Shown here piece by piece: positions 1 to 10,007 of a DNA stretch of 64,000 bases. The translations under genes were made by a program, and so were the position numbers. Each line of letters begins with the position of its first letter. Position 1 is the stretch's first letter. This DNA comes from Sphingomonas sanxanigenens DSM 19645 = NX02 (GTDB lineage: Bacteria; Pseudomonadota; Alphaproteobacteria; Sphingomonadales; Sphingomonadaceae). Below the pieces are notes generated by a model, which was given only the letters and a program-made list of their open reading frames with translations, was not told the origin of the DNA and made no database searches. The stretch spans positions 1,178,001 to 1,242,000 of the forward strand of contig NZ_CP006644.1 of the NCBI RefSeq assembly GCF_000512205.2. Direction: 5' to 3'.

Positions 1-2
1 AT

Positions 3-1907
3 CTCAGCGGCGCGCAGGGCTATCACCACATCTTCGTGCTCGATGGTCGGGATCGCACGGTCTATGTTAATGATGGCCCCGGTCGGGTGCGGGACGCGCT
101 GGCGATGCTGGGGCCGCAATTCGGCCGCTCGGTGGCGGCAGTGCGCGGCATGCCGACCGACGGCGAGCCGATCGCCACGGGCTTCGCGCGGCAGGGCGAC
201 TCCGTCTATATCTATTCGGTCGGCGCCGTCGTGCCGCTGACGAACAAGGTGACGCTGCCGCCGGGGCCAACGGCGATGCTGGTGATCGCCGACCGTTTCG
301 ACCGGCGCTATTTCGATCGCATGGCCGAGCAATATCATCTGCGCGACCTCAAGCTCGTGCTGACGCCGCCGGCGGAGGAGGATGCGGCCGCGCCGCTGCT
401 CGACCGGGACGGGCAGGCGATCGCCTGGCTGCGCTGGACGCCGAATCATCCTGGCAGCGAGGTGCGGCGGCAGGTGCTGCCCGCGCTGCTGCTGGTGGGC
501 CTGATCGCACTGGTCGTCGCGCAACTCATCGTCAGCCGCGGCAATCGCACGATCCGCGCGCTCCAGCGCAGCGAGGCGCGCGCGACGCGCCATGCCAATC
601 ACGATCCGCTGACCGGGCTGCCCAACCGGCGCAAGCTCATCACCCACATCAACGAGATGGGCAAGGACGGCAGCCAGCTCTCGCTGCTCTACATGGATCT
701 CGACGGGTTCAAGGGCGCCAACGACGTCTATGGCCATGCCGTGGGCGACATGCTGCTGCGCAACGCCGCGCGCCGGATCGAGCGCGCCGCGCGGGGGGCC
801 TTCGTGGCGCGCGCCGGCGGCGACGAGTTCGCGATGCTGCTCATCGATACGCCGCAGGCGGAGGTGGAGGCGATCGCCGAGGCGGTGGTCGCGGCGCTGC
901 AGCCGCCCTTCGCGGTGGATACCTACAGCATCAATCTGGGCGTCAGCGTCGGCCTGGCCCACGATACCGGCGAACCCGACCATGACGGGATCGCCGGCGA
1001 AGGGGAGGGCGGGCTGATGCGCCGCGCCGACGTGGCGATGTATGCCGCCAAGGCGGACGGCAAGAATCGCTGGCGTGCCTACCATCCCGACATGGACAAG
1101 ATCCACCATCTGCGCATGCTGATGGAAGCCAATCTGCGCGCCGCGGTGGAGAATGGCGAGATCGCGGTGCTCTACCAGCCGATCATCGATGCGCGCAGCG
1201 GCGAGGTGACGGCGGTGGAGGCGCTGGCGCGCTGGACGCACCCCGCGCATGGCGACGTTCCGCCGGACACCTTCGTGCCGCTCGCCGAGATGACCGGGCT
1301 GATCAGCCCGCTGGGCCGCCATGTGCTGCACACTGCCTGCACGGCCGCACGCCGCTGGGAGGTCGATGTCGCGGTCAACCTGTCGCCGGCGCAATTCTGG
1401 GATCGCAACCTAGCGGGCGATATCCGCGAGGTGCTCGACCAGACCGGCTTCCCCGCGGACCGCCTGGAACTGGAAATCACCGAAAGCTTCCTGCTGCGCC
1501 GGCCGGATGCCGCCGCCGCGGTGATCAACGAGTTGCGGAGCCTCGGCATCCGCATTGCGCTCGACGATTTCGGCACGGGGTTCGCCAGCATCGGCTATCT
1601 GCGCAAGCTCAGCTTCGACCGGCTGAAGATCGATCGTTCCTTCATCGATCCGCTCGACAAGGATCCGGATGCCGAGGAACTGGTCGCCGCCATCGTCGGG
1701 CTCGCCAAGTCGCTCGGTCTCTCGATCACCGCCGAGGGCGTCGAAACCGAGGTTCAGGCGCAAAAGGCCCGCGCCGCCGGCTGCGCGCGGTTGCAGGGCT
1801 GGCTCTATGGCAAGGCCGAATCGGCGGAGGCGATGACGGCCCGCCTGTTTCCGGCCGAGCATGCCGTCGTCGGCGAACTGGAACGCGCGACCGATAATCA
1901 AGGGTAG
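3..1907 (+). CDS. GGDEF-EAL cyclic-di-GMP turnover protein (5' end outside window)
   Basis: The reading frame is open to the left edge, so the N-terminus is missing. The visible part starts in an extracytoplasmic sensor-like region and continues into one hydrophobic segment near nt 475-535, consistent with a transmembrane helix. A diguanylate cyclase domain follows with an intact GGDEF signature (nt 816-830), then a phosphodiesterase domain with an intact EAL motif (nt 1218-1226) and the downstream DDFGTG loop. Both active-site signatures look catalytically competent, so it may make and hydrolyse c-di-GMP. Which activity dominates cannot be told from sequence. The ligand of the periplasmic sensor is unknown. 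Confidence 0.93.
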   Translation, partial: LSGAQGYHHIFVLDGRDRTVYVNDGPGRVRDALAMLGPQFGRSVAAVRGMPTDGEPIATGFARQGDSVYIYSVGAVVPLTNKVTLPPGPTAMLVIADRFDRRYFDRMAEQYHLRDLKLVLTPPAEEDAAAPLLDRDGQAIAWLRWTPNHPGSEVRRQVLPALLLVGLIALVVAQLIVSRGNRTIRALQRSEARATRHANHDPLTGLPNRRKLITHINEMGKDGSQLSLLYMDLDGFKGANDVYGHAVGDMLLRNAARRIERAARGAFVARAGGDEFAMLLIDTPQAEVEAIAEAVVAALQPPFAVDTYSINLGVSVGLAHDTGEPDHDGIAGEGEGGLMRRADVAMYAAKADGKNRWRAYHPDMDKIHHLRMLMEANLRAAVENGEIAVLYQPIIDARSGEVTAVEALARWTHPAHGDVPPDTFVPLAEMTGLISPLGRHVLHTACTAARRWEVDVAVNLSPAQFWDRNLAGDIREVLDQTGFPADRLELEITESFLLRRPDAAAAVINELRSLGIRIALDDFGTGFASIGYLRKLSFDRLKIDRSFIDPLDKDPDAEELVAAIVGLAKSLGLSITAEGVETEVQAQKARAAGCARLQGWLYGKAESAEAMTARLFPAEHAVVGELERATDNQG

Positions 1908-1971
1908 ATCGGGGAAGGGCAAGATCGGGGCTGGCGGACCCGCTCCGGCTTTGCTAGGGCACCGCCCCTAG

Positions 1972-2048
<77 letters not shown>

Positions 2049-2513
2049 AATTTTCAGTGACTTAGAGCGATCCGCCCAAGCCCGTACGGAAAACGTACGG
2101 AAGAACATCCTGGGACGAGATTCGTGAGATTTCAGGATCTTTCCGCAGCGCTTGAAGAGGTTGCGCGGCTCTCCGACGTCGAACTGTTTGCCAGCGCAGA
2201 ACTGCTCGCCGGCGGCTAGGCAACCACACAGCAGGTACTCCATGGTCCGCGACAGTTGAGGGAGGGCAGTGATTTTGTGAAGTCGCGCGTCAGGCGCCTC
2301 GTGCACGATGCTCGTCATATGGCGGCTGGCGGATGGAGGTCACTGGCGCGATGATGATCTGCAATTCGCCTTCCACGAAAGATCGCTTCGCCGCTCGACC
2401 ATTGGTGCTGGTGTGCCACCGATTAAAAGGCGAAATGAAGCTGCACCGATCATCGGAAAAAAAAGCGAGCGACGATCGCTGTGAACGAAAGGCGCGATCC
2501 ACGCTTCGTCAGC
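2049..2513. other. Intergenic region after tRNA-Arg
   Basis: About 465 nt with no convincing gene. Just after the tRNA, CCGTAC (2082-2087) and GTACGG (2095-2100) form a short hairpin, and CGTACGGAA is directly repeated (2083-2091 and 2094-2102). A 51-codon plus-strand frame (about 2061-2219) looks protein-like in composition but has no recognisable family and no good ribosome-binding site. Confidence 0.5.
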
Positions 2514-5255
2514 TTAAATGCCCAACGTCGCGATGGTATTGATCATGCGCGATTCGAAGCTGGCGGCTCCAGAGCATTTTACGATCTGCAGCGCGCGTTG
2601 GAGCATTTGGCCGGCACCGAGAGCGTCACCCTCTTGCCATCGAACAAGGCCGCGGATGCGTAGCAGCTCGCCATCATACCAATGCTCGCCGTGACGCTTT
2701 GCATGGTCCAGTCCCTGCGCGACGGCACTGTGTGCGATATCAGGGCGACCATGCGACAGTGCAGACCGGGCGAGCATTGCCATCCGCATCGGGAAATGAA
2801 GAAGCAACGCGCCGCGAACAAGCCGGTCAATTGCCGACTGCATGCGATCGAGGGCCGTGTGATCGCCGCTTTCGGCGTCGATCGTGGCGCGATAAAACTG
2901 GGCAAACGGCTCCCAGGTGCCGATCTCGTAGCGGTCAAGAGCTACGAACAACGCCGAGATGTGCTGCTCCGCTAAATCCAGAAGCCCGGACTCGATAGCG
3001 ACCGGGATCGCCCCCACACACAGTGCATAGGCATTCGAAAGGACGTGGTCCAAAGTCACCGCGCCGGCGACTGCGTCTTCGGATGCGTCCAGGGCCTGGC
3101 GCTGATCGCCGATCATCCATGCGCTGAGGGCCAGCAAAGTCCGGATACTCACGCAGCGGTCGACCACCAGGCGAGACATCCCGGAGCGATGGGCAACGGT
3201 CGGATGTTCAGCAGAAAGCTTCGTCAGGCCGCGATGCGCGCGCCGAACCTCCCCGCAACACAGGCGACTGCTAAATTCCACTTTTTGCAGATCCGGGCCC
3301 AATGGGTGGGTGGCCGCCGTGTCCAGAATGTCTCGCGTCCGCCTGATCGTCGCAAGCGCTTCACGCGACCGGCCGGAAAGCCAAAGATTGCCTGCGACAA
3401 GATAGGTCAGGCGGATACGATATTCGGCCGCGTTCAATTCCGTGGCCATGCGCATGCCCGTTGTCAGTGCGGCATTCAGCGACGGTCTGGAGGCTCCGTC
3501 AAAGCGAAGGTTGACGATGTGCGCCACGATCAATTTCAACTTCAGCAAGTCGTCGCGGAGCGGCAGCGTCTCGATTGCCTCCAGGGCCCGATCGACGCGC
3601 GTGCGATTTTCAGCGAAGGACGATAACTCATGCCACAGCGGAATTCCGGCCGCCGTCAGTCTGATGCCGAGTTGCATATCACCGTCGGCCCCGAATGCCC
3701 ATTCGATCGCGCGCCGCAGTTCGATTCCGCGGTAGCCATAGAGGGCAATCCAGTCCTCTCGCGCGCGCCAGTACCACTCCCCTTCGGCGCGGTTGAACAG
3801 CGCGAGCAGATAGTACGCGTAGCCTGCCATCGCCTTTGGCTGTTCGCCGTGCACCAGCAGCCGCTGCGCGGCGAAATGGCGCGAACTGTCCAGAAGGCGA
3901 TAGCGCAACTGCCCACCCTGATAGGTAGTAGAGAGCAGCGATTTCGCGGCAAGGTTTTCGAGCCATGCGGCAATATCCTCCGTCCTCAGGACATGGCCAC
4001 AGGTGCCGACGACGTCATCAAGCGCGAACGCGCCGCCGAACACCGACAGATGGCGGAACAAATACGCTTCGTTTGGAGAAAGCAGTCGGTAGCTCCAGTG
4101 GAGCGTGGCGGTCAGCGTCCGATGCCGGGGCGCCCCGGCATCCGTGTGCCCGACAAGGGATTCGAAGCTGGTCTTGAGAAGCGCGAGCAGCCGGGATGGG
4201 CCACCGGACGCGAGGTGCGGCGCCGCCAGTTCGATCGCGAGCGCAATACCCTCCAAGCGGCGGCTGATGGCAGCGAGTTGGGGAAGGTCAGCCTCCGCCA
4301 TGCGATAGCCTTGGCTTTCGGCCCTGCGGGCCAGAAGCTCCACGGCCGCAAAGCTCAGCGCGGTCGCCGGTCGGTCCAACTCCTCCTGAACAGGATAGTT
4401 GAGCGCCGCCAGGCGAAAAACGGACTCCCATCGGCATCGAAGCGGCTCACGGCTCGTCGCGAGAACCGTAAGCTTGGGCAAGGCGTGCGTGAGGTGATCT
4501 GCAACGGTGGCGGCCGCGTTGAGCAGATGCTCGCAATTATCGAGCACGAGCAGCAAGCGCCGGTCGTGCAAGGATTCGACGATCCCGGACAGGATATTGG
4601 TTCGATCGATGTCCAGGCCGAGTCCAAAGGCGATCGCGGGAACGATGAGCTGCGGATCCTCGATGGGAGCGAAGTCGATGAAGAAAAGTTCATCGCGCAA
4701 CCGCTCGTCGGAACGCTGCGCTGCGGCGATCGCAAGGCTCGTCTTGCCGACGCCCGGAGAGCCGACAATTGTCAGCAGCCGCACTTCGTTCAGTGCATCA
4801 ATGATCTCCGCCAATGCCTCGTCGCGACCGATGAGCATCGGGATGGAGGGCAACTCCCCAGTAACGCCCCTGATCGTATCAGGGATTATCGTGCCGCCGG
4901 CCCGACCCAGGATTTGAAGCGACGCGACGAACTTGTACCCTCGTCCTGGAATGGTAGCGATGATCGGCAGATCGGTACCGGCCTGCAAAGCGCGCCGCAA
5001 CGCCGAGATGTTGACCTTCAGGTTGCTCTCTTCGACGAAGATATTTGGCCAGGCTGCGCGAAAGAGTTCGTCCTTACTGACAACCTCCCCCGGGCGGCGC
5101 ACAAGCGCATGAAGCAGATCCATCGCGCGGCCACCCACGCGGATTGGCACTTCGCCGCGAAGCAAGGATTGGCGCGCGGGCGTGAAGCGATAGTCGCCGA
5201 AACAATAAGTCGTCACGTCGAACGCTTCGGCCCCTGCCACCGCACCCCTTTCCAC
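2514..5255 (-). CDS. Winged-helix transcriptional regulator with AAA-type ATPase and helical-repeat C-terminus
   Basis: A 913-residue cytoplasmic regulator. Residues about 18-112 form an OmpR/PhoB-type winged helix (DNA-binding), with the family's GRGYKF wing near residue 104. A P-loop NTPase follows, with Walker A GSPGVGKT at 165-172 and Walker B LLLVLDN at 234-240. The remaining 500 or so residues look like a TPR-type helical repeat array. The start is a GTG at 5255. The layout resembles signal-integrating ATPases that use NTP hydrolysis to switch DNA binding. It is divergent from the redox operon beginning at 5554 and probably controls it. The inducer is unknown. Confidence 0.9.
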   Translation of the reverse strand: MERGAVAGAEAFDVTTYCFGDYRFTPARQSLLRGEVPIRVGGRAMDLLHALVRRPGEVVSKDELFRAAWPNIFVEESNLKVNISALRRALQAGTDLPIIATIPGRGYKFVASLQILGRAGGTIIPDTIRGVTGELPSIPMLIGRDEALAEIIDALNEVRLLTIVGSPGVGKTSLAIAAAQRSDERLRDELFFIDFAPIEDPQLIVPAIAFGLGLDIDRTNILSGIVESLHDRRLLLVLDNCEHLLNAAATVADHLTHALPKLTVLATSREPLRCRWESVFRLAALNYPVQEELDRPATALSFAAVELLARRAESQGYRMAEADLPQLAAISRRLEGIALAIELAAPHLASGGPSRLLALLKTSFESLVGHTDAGAPRHRTLTATLHWSYRLLSPNEAYLFRHLSVFGGAFALDDVVGTCGHVLRTEDIAAWLENLAAKSLLSTTYQGGQLRYRLLDSSRHFAAQRLLVHGEQPKAMAGYAYYLLALFNRAEGEWYWRAREDWIALYGYRGIELRRAIEWAFGADGDMQLGIRLTAAGIPLWHELSSFAENRTRVDRALEAIETLPLRDDLLKLKLIVAHIVNLRFDGASRPSLNAALTTGMRMATELNAAEYRIRLTYLVAGNLWLSGRSREALATIRRTRDILDTAATHPLGPDLQKVEFSSRLCCGEVRRAHRGLTKLSAEHPTVAHRSGMSRLVVDRCVSIRTLLALSAWMIGDQRQALDASEDAVAGAVTLDHVLSNAYALCVGAIPVAIESGLLDLAEQHISALFVALDRYEIGTWEPFAQFYRATIDAESGDHTALDRMQSAIDRLVRGALLLHFPMRMAMLARSALSHGRPDIAHSAVAQGLDHAKRHGEHWYDGELLRIRGLVRWQEGDALGAGQMLQRALQIVKCSGAASFESRMINTIATLGI

Positions 5256-5553
5256 GACTGCAGTTGTGAAAGCACGATATGCCGCGCAACGCGCCCACGC
5301 AATCTTGATGCACCGAACGAATGTCGGTTCCTTTCGGATATCGTCTCTATACCAGCAGATTCTCCTTTTTTTACCGGTTATGCCGGCGCCTCGATGCTAA
5401 TCGGGTGACGGCAGACTTTGCGAAAGCGATCAGACGCGAACCCGCAAGTCCGCCCGTATGAGCAGGTTCGAGCTTCCTGTGGTCCGTTAAGGCTACGAAC
5501 GCTCGCGCCTTGGCTTGAACGGTCGAGGGACCATCGGACCAGGGACACAAGGC

Positions 5554-5985
5554 ATGCCGCGTGCGCTCACCACATTGACCCTTTCGGACGCCAAGCAAAT
5601 GCTTGAGGCAGCTGAAGCGAAGGCCGCCGACATCGGCATTCCCTACAACATTGCCGTCGTCGATGCGGGCGGCGCATTGATCGCGTTCGCGCGCCAGGAC
5701 GGCGCGCTCGAGGGGAGCATCGACCTCGCCATCGGCAAGGCAAAGACGGCACGGATGTTCGACAAGACGACCGAATATCTCGCCGAGCTCGCGCAACCGG
5801 GCGCGCCTCTTTTCGGGATAGAGCAGAGCAACGGCGGACATATCGTGATTTTCGGTGGCGGCCTGCCGATCACGATCGACGACGAGATCGTCGGTGCGGT
5901 CGGCACGAGCGCCGGCTCGGTCGAGCAGGACATCGCGGTCGCCTGGGCGGCGGCCGCTGCCATTCCATCAAACTCAGCATCGTGA
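5554..5985 (+). CDS. HbpS/GlcG-family heme-binding-like protein
   Basis: A 143-residue protein of the GlcG/HbpS fold, with the family features of an early VVDAGG segment, a central FGGGLPI segment and a GAVGTSAG segment near the C-terminus. Members bind heme or cobalamin-type ligands, or act as accessory proteins beside oxidoreductases; biochemical roles are poorly settled. The ATG at 5554 is preferred over an upstream in-frame start because it begins the conserved fold. It is first gene of an operon: the next ORF begins 12 nt after its stop. No signal peptide is seen with this start. Confidence 0.85.
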   Translation: MPRALTTLTLSDAKQMLEAAEAKAADIGIPYNIAVVDAGGALIAFARQDGALEGSIDLAIGKAKTARMFDKTTEYLAELAQPGAPLFGIEQSNGGHIVIFGGGLPITIDDEIVGAVGTSAGSVEQDIAVAWAAAAAIPSNSAS

Positions 5986-5997
5986 AGGAGACCTGCG

Positions 5998-7053
5998 ATG
6001 AAGGCGGCTCGAATCCTAGAGTATCACAAGCCCCTCGTCCTCGAGGACATTCCCGTTCCTGACATTCAGGCGGACGAGGTTCTGATCAAGGTCGCCGCAT
6101 GCGGCATGTGCCGCTCCGACGTATTGCTGATTGACGGATTTTTCCAAGGCTATGGCGACATCCCGCCGCCGGTCATTCCCGGTCATGAGATTACCGGCAC
6201 GATCGAAAAGGTGGGGAGTGTCGTATCGAAGGCCGCTGGTCTCGAGGAAGGCGATCACGTCGTCGTGTCGCCGGGCTGGGGCGACGGAGTCTGCAAACAT
6301 TGTCAGGTCGGCAACACGCATATCTGCCCGAATGTCCGCTGGCCGGGCTTTGGTCCCTATGGGGGCTTTGCGGAGTATATTCCGGTTCCGGCCCGCTATG
6401 TGATCAAGGTTGCCAAACACCTCAAGTTCGAAGAGTTGGCGCCGCTTACCGATGCGGGCCTCACACCCTATCGCGGCCTCAAGAAGATCCGCGATGCCGG
6501 GGGCCTCGGACCGGACCGGGTGATCGGTGTATTCGGCATCGGCGGACTCGGCGCCTACGCTGTCCAATATGCCAAACTGCTCGGCGCTGGCGGTCCTGTC
6601 GTCGCGTTGGCGCGCAATGAGGAAAAGCTGCAAGTCGCACGGAGATACGGCGCCGATCACATCATCGCCGTCGAGGGTAAATCGTCCGAGGACGTCGGCA
6701 AGGAACTTAAAAAGGCCACTGGCCAGGACAAGTTCGACGCAATAATCGACTGTTCTGGTGCAACTGAAATGATGCAGCTCGCATTTTCCCGACTCGCAAT
6801 CGGCGGACATTATGCGGACGTCGGCTTCATCGGCGATCGGATCGATGTTCCATTATTTCCACGCGTGCATGGCGAGCAGACATTCCACGGCTCATTCTGG
6901 GGCAATAATGCCGACCTCATGGAGGTCATGGCCCTCGCCGCCGAAGGCAAGATCCAGCATACCATCGAGACCATCTCTCTGGAAGACATCAACGAGAATA
7001 TCGATCTTATGCGCGACAACAAAATTGTCGGGCGCGCGGTCGTCAAGTTCTAG
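5998..7053 (+). CDS. Zinc-dependent alcohol dehydrogenase (MDR family)
   Basis: A 351-residue medium-chain dehydrogenase/reductase that should interconvert an alcohol and an aldehyde or ketone with NAD(P). Predicted catalytic zinc ligands are C38, the H63-E64 pair, and D152 where many homologues have Cys. The nucleotide-binding GIGGLG loop is at 180-185. The structural-zinc lobe keeps C99, C102 and C110, but the first of the four usual cysteines is D96, so this site is altered or lost. It lies between the HbpS-like gene and a DJ-1-like gene. With the downstream aldehyde dehydrogenase it suggests alcohol-to-acid oxidation. The substrate is not predictable. Confidence 0.92.
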   Translation: MKAARILEYHKPLVLEDIPVPDIQADEVLIKVAACGMCRSDVLLIDGFFQGYGDIPPPVIPGHEITGTIEKVGSVVSKAAGLEEGDHVVVSPGWGDGVCKHCQVGNTHICPNVRWPGFGPYGGFAEYIPVPARYVIKVAKHLKFEELAPLTDAGLTPYRGLKKIRDAGGLGPDRVIGVFGIGGLGAYAVQYAKLLGAGGPVVALARNEEKLQVARRYGADHIIAVEGKSSEDVGKELKKATGQDKFDAIIDCSGATEMMQLAFSRLAIGGHYADVGFIGDRIDVPLFPRVHGEQTFHGSFWGNNADLMEVMALAAEGKIQHTIETISLEDINENIDLMRDNKIVGRAVVKF

Positions 7054-7128
7054 CGGCTTGACGCGCGCCAAGCGCAATTCAGGTACTTGGCGATGTCGGT
7101 CATCATCGGCTTACGTGTGGAGGAAGTA

Positions 7129-7812
7129 ATGACCCAGCATGTCCTGTTCATCGTTACGAACGCCGCTGTCATCGGCCCACATAATCGCAAGACCGGCTTC
7201 TTCTTTGCCGAGGTTGCCCATCCCTTCGAAGCGCTCGACAAAGCGGGGATCGCAGTGGAATTTGCGTCCCCCGCGGGTGGATGGACACCCCACGACGCCT
7301 ATGAGGAGTCGGACCCGGCGCAAAAGGCGTTCATGGAGAGCAAGGCCTTCCGCCGGCTGAATCATAGCCGCAAATTGTCGGACGTGGACGCGGCGGATTA
7401 TGACGCCATTCTGATACCCGGAGGGCTTGGACCCATGGTCGATATTCAGCACGACGCTGACGTCCAGAAGGCAGTCGTCCGCGCCTGGACCACGGGCAAG
7501 CTGGTTACCGCGGTCTGCCACGGTCCGTGCGCCTTGCTCGGCGTCGATCTCGGTGACGGCACACCGTTCGTCCAGGGCAAGAAACTCACCTCATTCTCGA
7601 AGGCAGAAGAATATGACTATGCCCGAGAGGATGTGCCCTATGAGCTCGAGGACGCGCTGAGAGCGGAAGGGGCGGAATACTCGTCCGCGGCCAACTGGGA
7701 GCCTCATGTCATCGTCGATGGCAGGCTCATTACGGGCCAAAATCCAGCGTCAGCGGGGCTCCTCGGGCAAAAGTTGGTTGACGCTCTGGCGCAGGCCGCT
7801 GCGCATGCTTGA
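7129..7812 (+). CDS. DJ-1/PfpI family protein (class I glutamine amidotransferase-like, Hsp31-type)
   Basis: A 227-residue protein with the nucleophile elbow AVCHGPC (C130) and an N-terminal TGFFFAEVAHP segment carrying the conserved Glu of Hsp31-type proteins. Members of this branch include glyoxalase III-like enzymes and protein chaperones that handle reactive dicarbonyls. The ATG at 7129 is chosen because GGAGG lies just upstream; an in-frame start at 7087 has no such site. In this operon, next to alcohol and aldehyde dehydrogenases, a role in reactive carbonyl clearance is a reasonable inference. Confidence 0.9.
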   Translation: MTQHVLFIVTNAAVIGPHNRKTGFFFAEVAHPFEALDKAGIAVEFASPAGGWTPHDAYEESDPAQKAFMESKAFRRLNHSRKLSDVDAADYDAILIPGGLGPMVDIQHDADVQKAVVRAWTTGKLVTAVCHGPCALLGVDLGDGTPFVQGKKLTSFSKAEEYDYAREDVPYELEDALRAEGAEYSSAANWEPHVIVDGRLITGQNPASAGLLGQKLVDALAQAAAHA

Positions 7813-7836
7813 AGGAACGAAGCTCAGCCGGGAGCC

Positions 7837-8142
7837 ATGCGCATGAGCCAGCCACAGGCCAAGATCACAGCTATCCTCACGGCTCACCCCGGGAAGGCCG
7901 CAGACGTGCAATCCCTGCTGGTCGGCATGGCGCCGCATTGCAGGGCGGAGCCTGGCAATCTGCGCTGGGACATCTGGCAGGATCCATCCCACGACGGGCG
8001 TTACGTGATCGACGAACTCTATGTCGATATCGCCGGCCTGGAAGCGCACAGGACAACGCCGCACTATCTGGACTATCTCGGCAGGATACCGGACCTTGCG
8101 GATCGCATGGCCTTCATCGTGGGGCCGGTCGACGTGCGCTGA
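7837..8142 (+). CDS. ABM-domain putative quinol monooxygenase
   Basis: A 101-residue single-domain protein of the antibiotic biosynthesis monooxygenase (ABM) fold, with the typical KITAILTAHPGK start and the DELYVDIAGLEAHRTTPHY core. Small ABM proteins (YgiN-like) act on quinols or other small aromatics without added cofactors, or simply bind them. It sits 24 nt after the DJ-1-like gene and just before the aldehyde dehydrogenase. An alternative ATG at 7843 would shorten it by two residues. Confidence 0.85.
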   Translation: MRMSQPQAKITAILTAHPGKAADVQSLLVGMAPHCRAEPGNLRWDIWQDPSHDGRYVIDELYVDIAGLEAHRTTPHYLDYLGRIPDLADRMAFIVGPVDVR

Positions 8143-8169
8143 TTGCGCCGGCAGGAGCGGAGAAACAGC

Positions 8170-9546
8170 ATGATAGAGGTTGTGCAAGCCTATGATAGCG
8201 CGCGCATCGCCGAACTTCCGACAGATGATGCCGCCGCTCTGGAAAAGAAGCTGACGATCGCGCAAGCGCGATTCCAGGACCGGTCGGGATGGCTTGCTCC
8301 GTACAAGAGGATCGCAGTCCTTCATAAGCTGGCGCTTCTGGTCGAGCAGCAGCGTGAGGCGTTCGGCATGCTGATCGCCCGTGAAGGCGGCAAACCCTAT
8401 AGCGACGCGCTGGTCGAGACGGATCGTGCGATCGACGGCATTCGCAATGCCGCAGACCTACTACGCACGCGAGCGGGCGTGGAAATCCCGATGGGCCTCA
8501 CACCCGCCAGCGAGAACCGGCGCGCATGGACGATCCAGGAGCCGATCGGCGTGGTGGCAGCCATATCGGCCTTCAATCATCCGCTCAACCTCATCGTCCA
8601 TCAGGTCGCGCCGGCAATCGCCACGGGATGTCCTGTAATCGTCAAGCCTGCGATGGCGACGCCGCTTTGCTGCCAAGAACTGGTGAAGCTTGTCCTTGAG
8701 GCGGGCATGCCCGAAGGATGGGTGCAGACGCTGATTCCGGAAAGTCGACCCTTGTCCGAAGCGTTTGCGGCAGACCCGCGGATTGCGTTCCTGAGTTTCA
8801 TCGGCTCGGCGGAGGTCGGCTGGCGTCTGCGCTCGATGCTGGCGCCCGGAACGCGATGCGCGCTCGAGCATGGCGGTGTCGCCCCTGTCATCGTGGACGG
8901 GAGCGCCGATCTCGATGCGATCATCGAGCCGATCGTGAAGGGCGGCTATTATCATGCGGGTCAGGTCTGCGTCTCGGTGCAGCGCATTTACGTGCATGCC
9001 GCGCTCAAGCAGGATTTCGTCGAGCGGATGTCCGAACGCGTTGCGCGGCTGCGCACAGGTGATCCCAGGCTTCCCGAGACCGAGGTCGGCCCCCTGATCA
9101 AGCCCGCCGAGGCGGATCGGGTCGAAGGCTGGATCGAGGAAGCCGCCTCTGGCGGTGCACGCCGGATCGGGGGCGGACGCATCAGCGATACCACGCTCAG
9201 GCCGGCAATCCTGGTCGATCCGCCACGCGATGCGAAGGTTTCGACCAAGGAGATTTTCGGCCCGGTCACCTGCATCTATAGCTTCGAGCATCTCGATGAC
9301 GCAATCGGCGCGGCCAACGCGCTGCCAGTGGCGTTCCAGGCCAGCATCTTCACGCGCGATCTCACCGTCGCGCTCGATGCCGCGGAGCGGCTCGACGCCT
9401 CGGCCGTGATGGTTAACGATCACAGCGCATTTCGGACCGATTGGATGCCATTCGCCGGCAGGCGAGTATCCGGCTACGGGGTGGGGGGTATTCCCTTCAC
9501 CGCTCGTGAAATGACTGCGGAGAAGATGATCGTCTTCAGGCGATGA
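8170..9546 (+). CDS. NAD(P)-dependent aldehyde dehydrogenase
   Basis: A 458-residue ALDH-superfamily enzyme oxidising an aldehyde to the carboxylate. Visible motifs are the FNHPLNL oxyanion-region segment, the PVIVKPA nucleotide-binding segment, the general-base Glu in ALEHGG, and the catalytic Cys in GQVCVSVQR. The ATG at 8170 is favoured because GGAGCGGAG precedes it; translation from a TTG at 8143 would add nine residues. It is the last gene of the operon starting at 5554. Length is slightly below the common 480-500 residues, and the variant around the catalytic Cys suggests a benzaldehyde- or succinate-semialdehyde-type branch, but this is a guess. Confidence 0.92.
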   Translation: MIEVVQAYDSARIAELPTDDAAALEKKLTIAQARFQDRSGWLAPYKRIAVLHKLALLVEQQREAFGMLIAREGGKPYSDALVETDRAIDGIRNAADLLRTRAGVEIPMGLTPASENRRAWTIQEPIGVVAAISAFNHPLNLIVHQVAPAIATGCPVIVKPAMATPLCCQELVKLVLEAGMPEGWVQTLIPESRPLSEAFAADPRIAFLSFIGSAEVGWRLRSMLAPGTRCALEHGGVAPVIVDGSADLDAIIEPIVKGGYYHAGQVCVSVQRIYVHAALKQDFVERMSERVARLRTGDPRLPETEVGPLIKPAEADRVEGWIEEAASGGARRIGGGRISDTTLRPAILVDPPRDAKVSTKEIFGPVTCIYSFEHLDDAIGAANALPVAFQASIFTRDLTVALDAAERLDASAVMVNDHSAFRTDWMPFAGRRVSGYGVGGIPFTAREMTAEKMIVFRR

Positions 9547-10007
9547 GACCGGTTCCCGTTAGCCTTATGCCTGCTCATTGTCGTGCATGACGGCACAGCT
9601 TTGCGCCCCAAACCCCATCATTCATCGGTTCGATCGACTGTACCATAAGCTGCCTTTGATGGAGCCGCGCACCGCATTTGATGATAGACTGCGTCTGGGA
9701 GCTTCCTGTCGTTTGGACAGTAACGGCGAATAGAATTTTCTGTCAGGAGCATAAGTCAAACTAAAGAAACCGAGTTCTGTGCCGCAGACGCACAGACTGG
9801 CCGGCAATTGGGCTTCCCGTCGGCGCCCGGGCTGACGATTGGATCGCTCAAGCGCTCGACCCGGAGCGTGACCCCTGTTCCGGCGTTATTGGAGAAGACC
9901 GCTTAAGCGTGGCTCAAATATCCGGCTGCGCTTGATCAGTTGGCAGCCGCCGAGCGATCGAAGCCGGCCCGGCCGCGGTTTATCTTGGCGGGCCGGCGCC
10001 GTCGCCA
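9547..10007. other. Intergenic region
   Basis: About 460 nt between the aldehyde dehydrogenase and a convergent fasciclin gene. No gene, tRNA or clear hairpin terminator was found. It is somewhat more AT-rich than its surroundings near 9640-9780. Confidence 0.5.

Noticed and set aside
3630-5408. 592-codon plus-strand frame opposite the large regulator
   Set aside because: Complementary shadow of a highly biased gene; no domain is recognisable, and the minus strand has intact Walker motifs.
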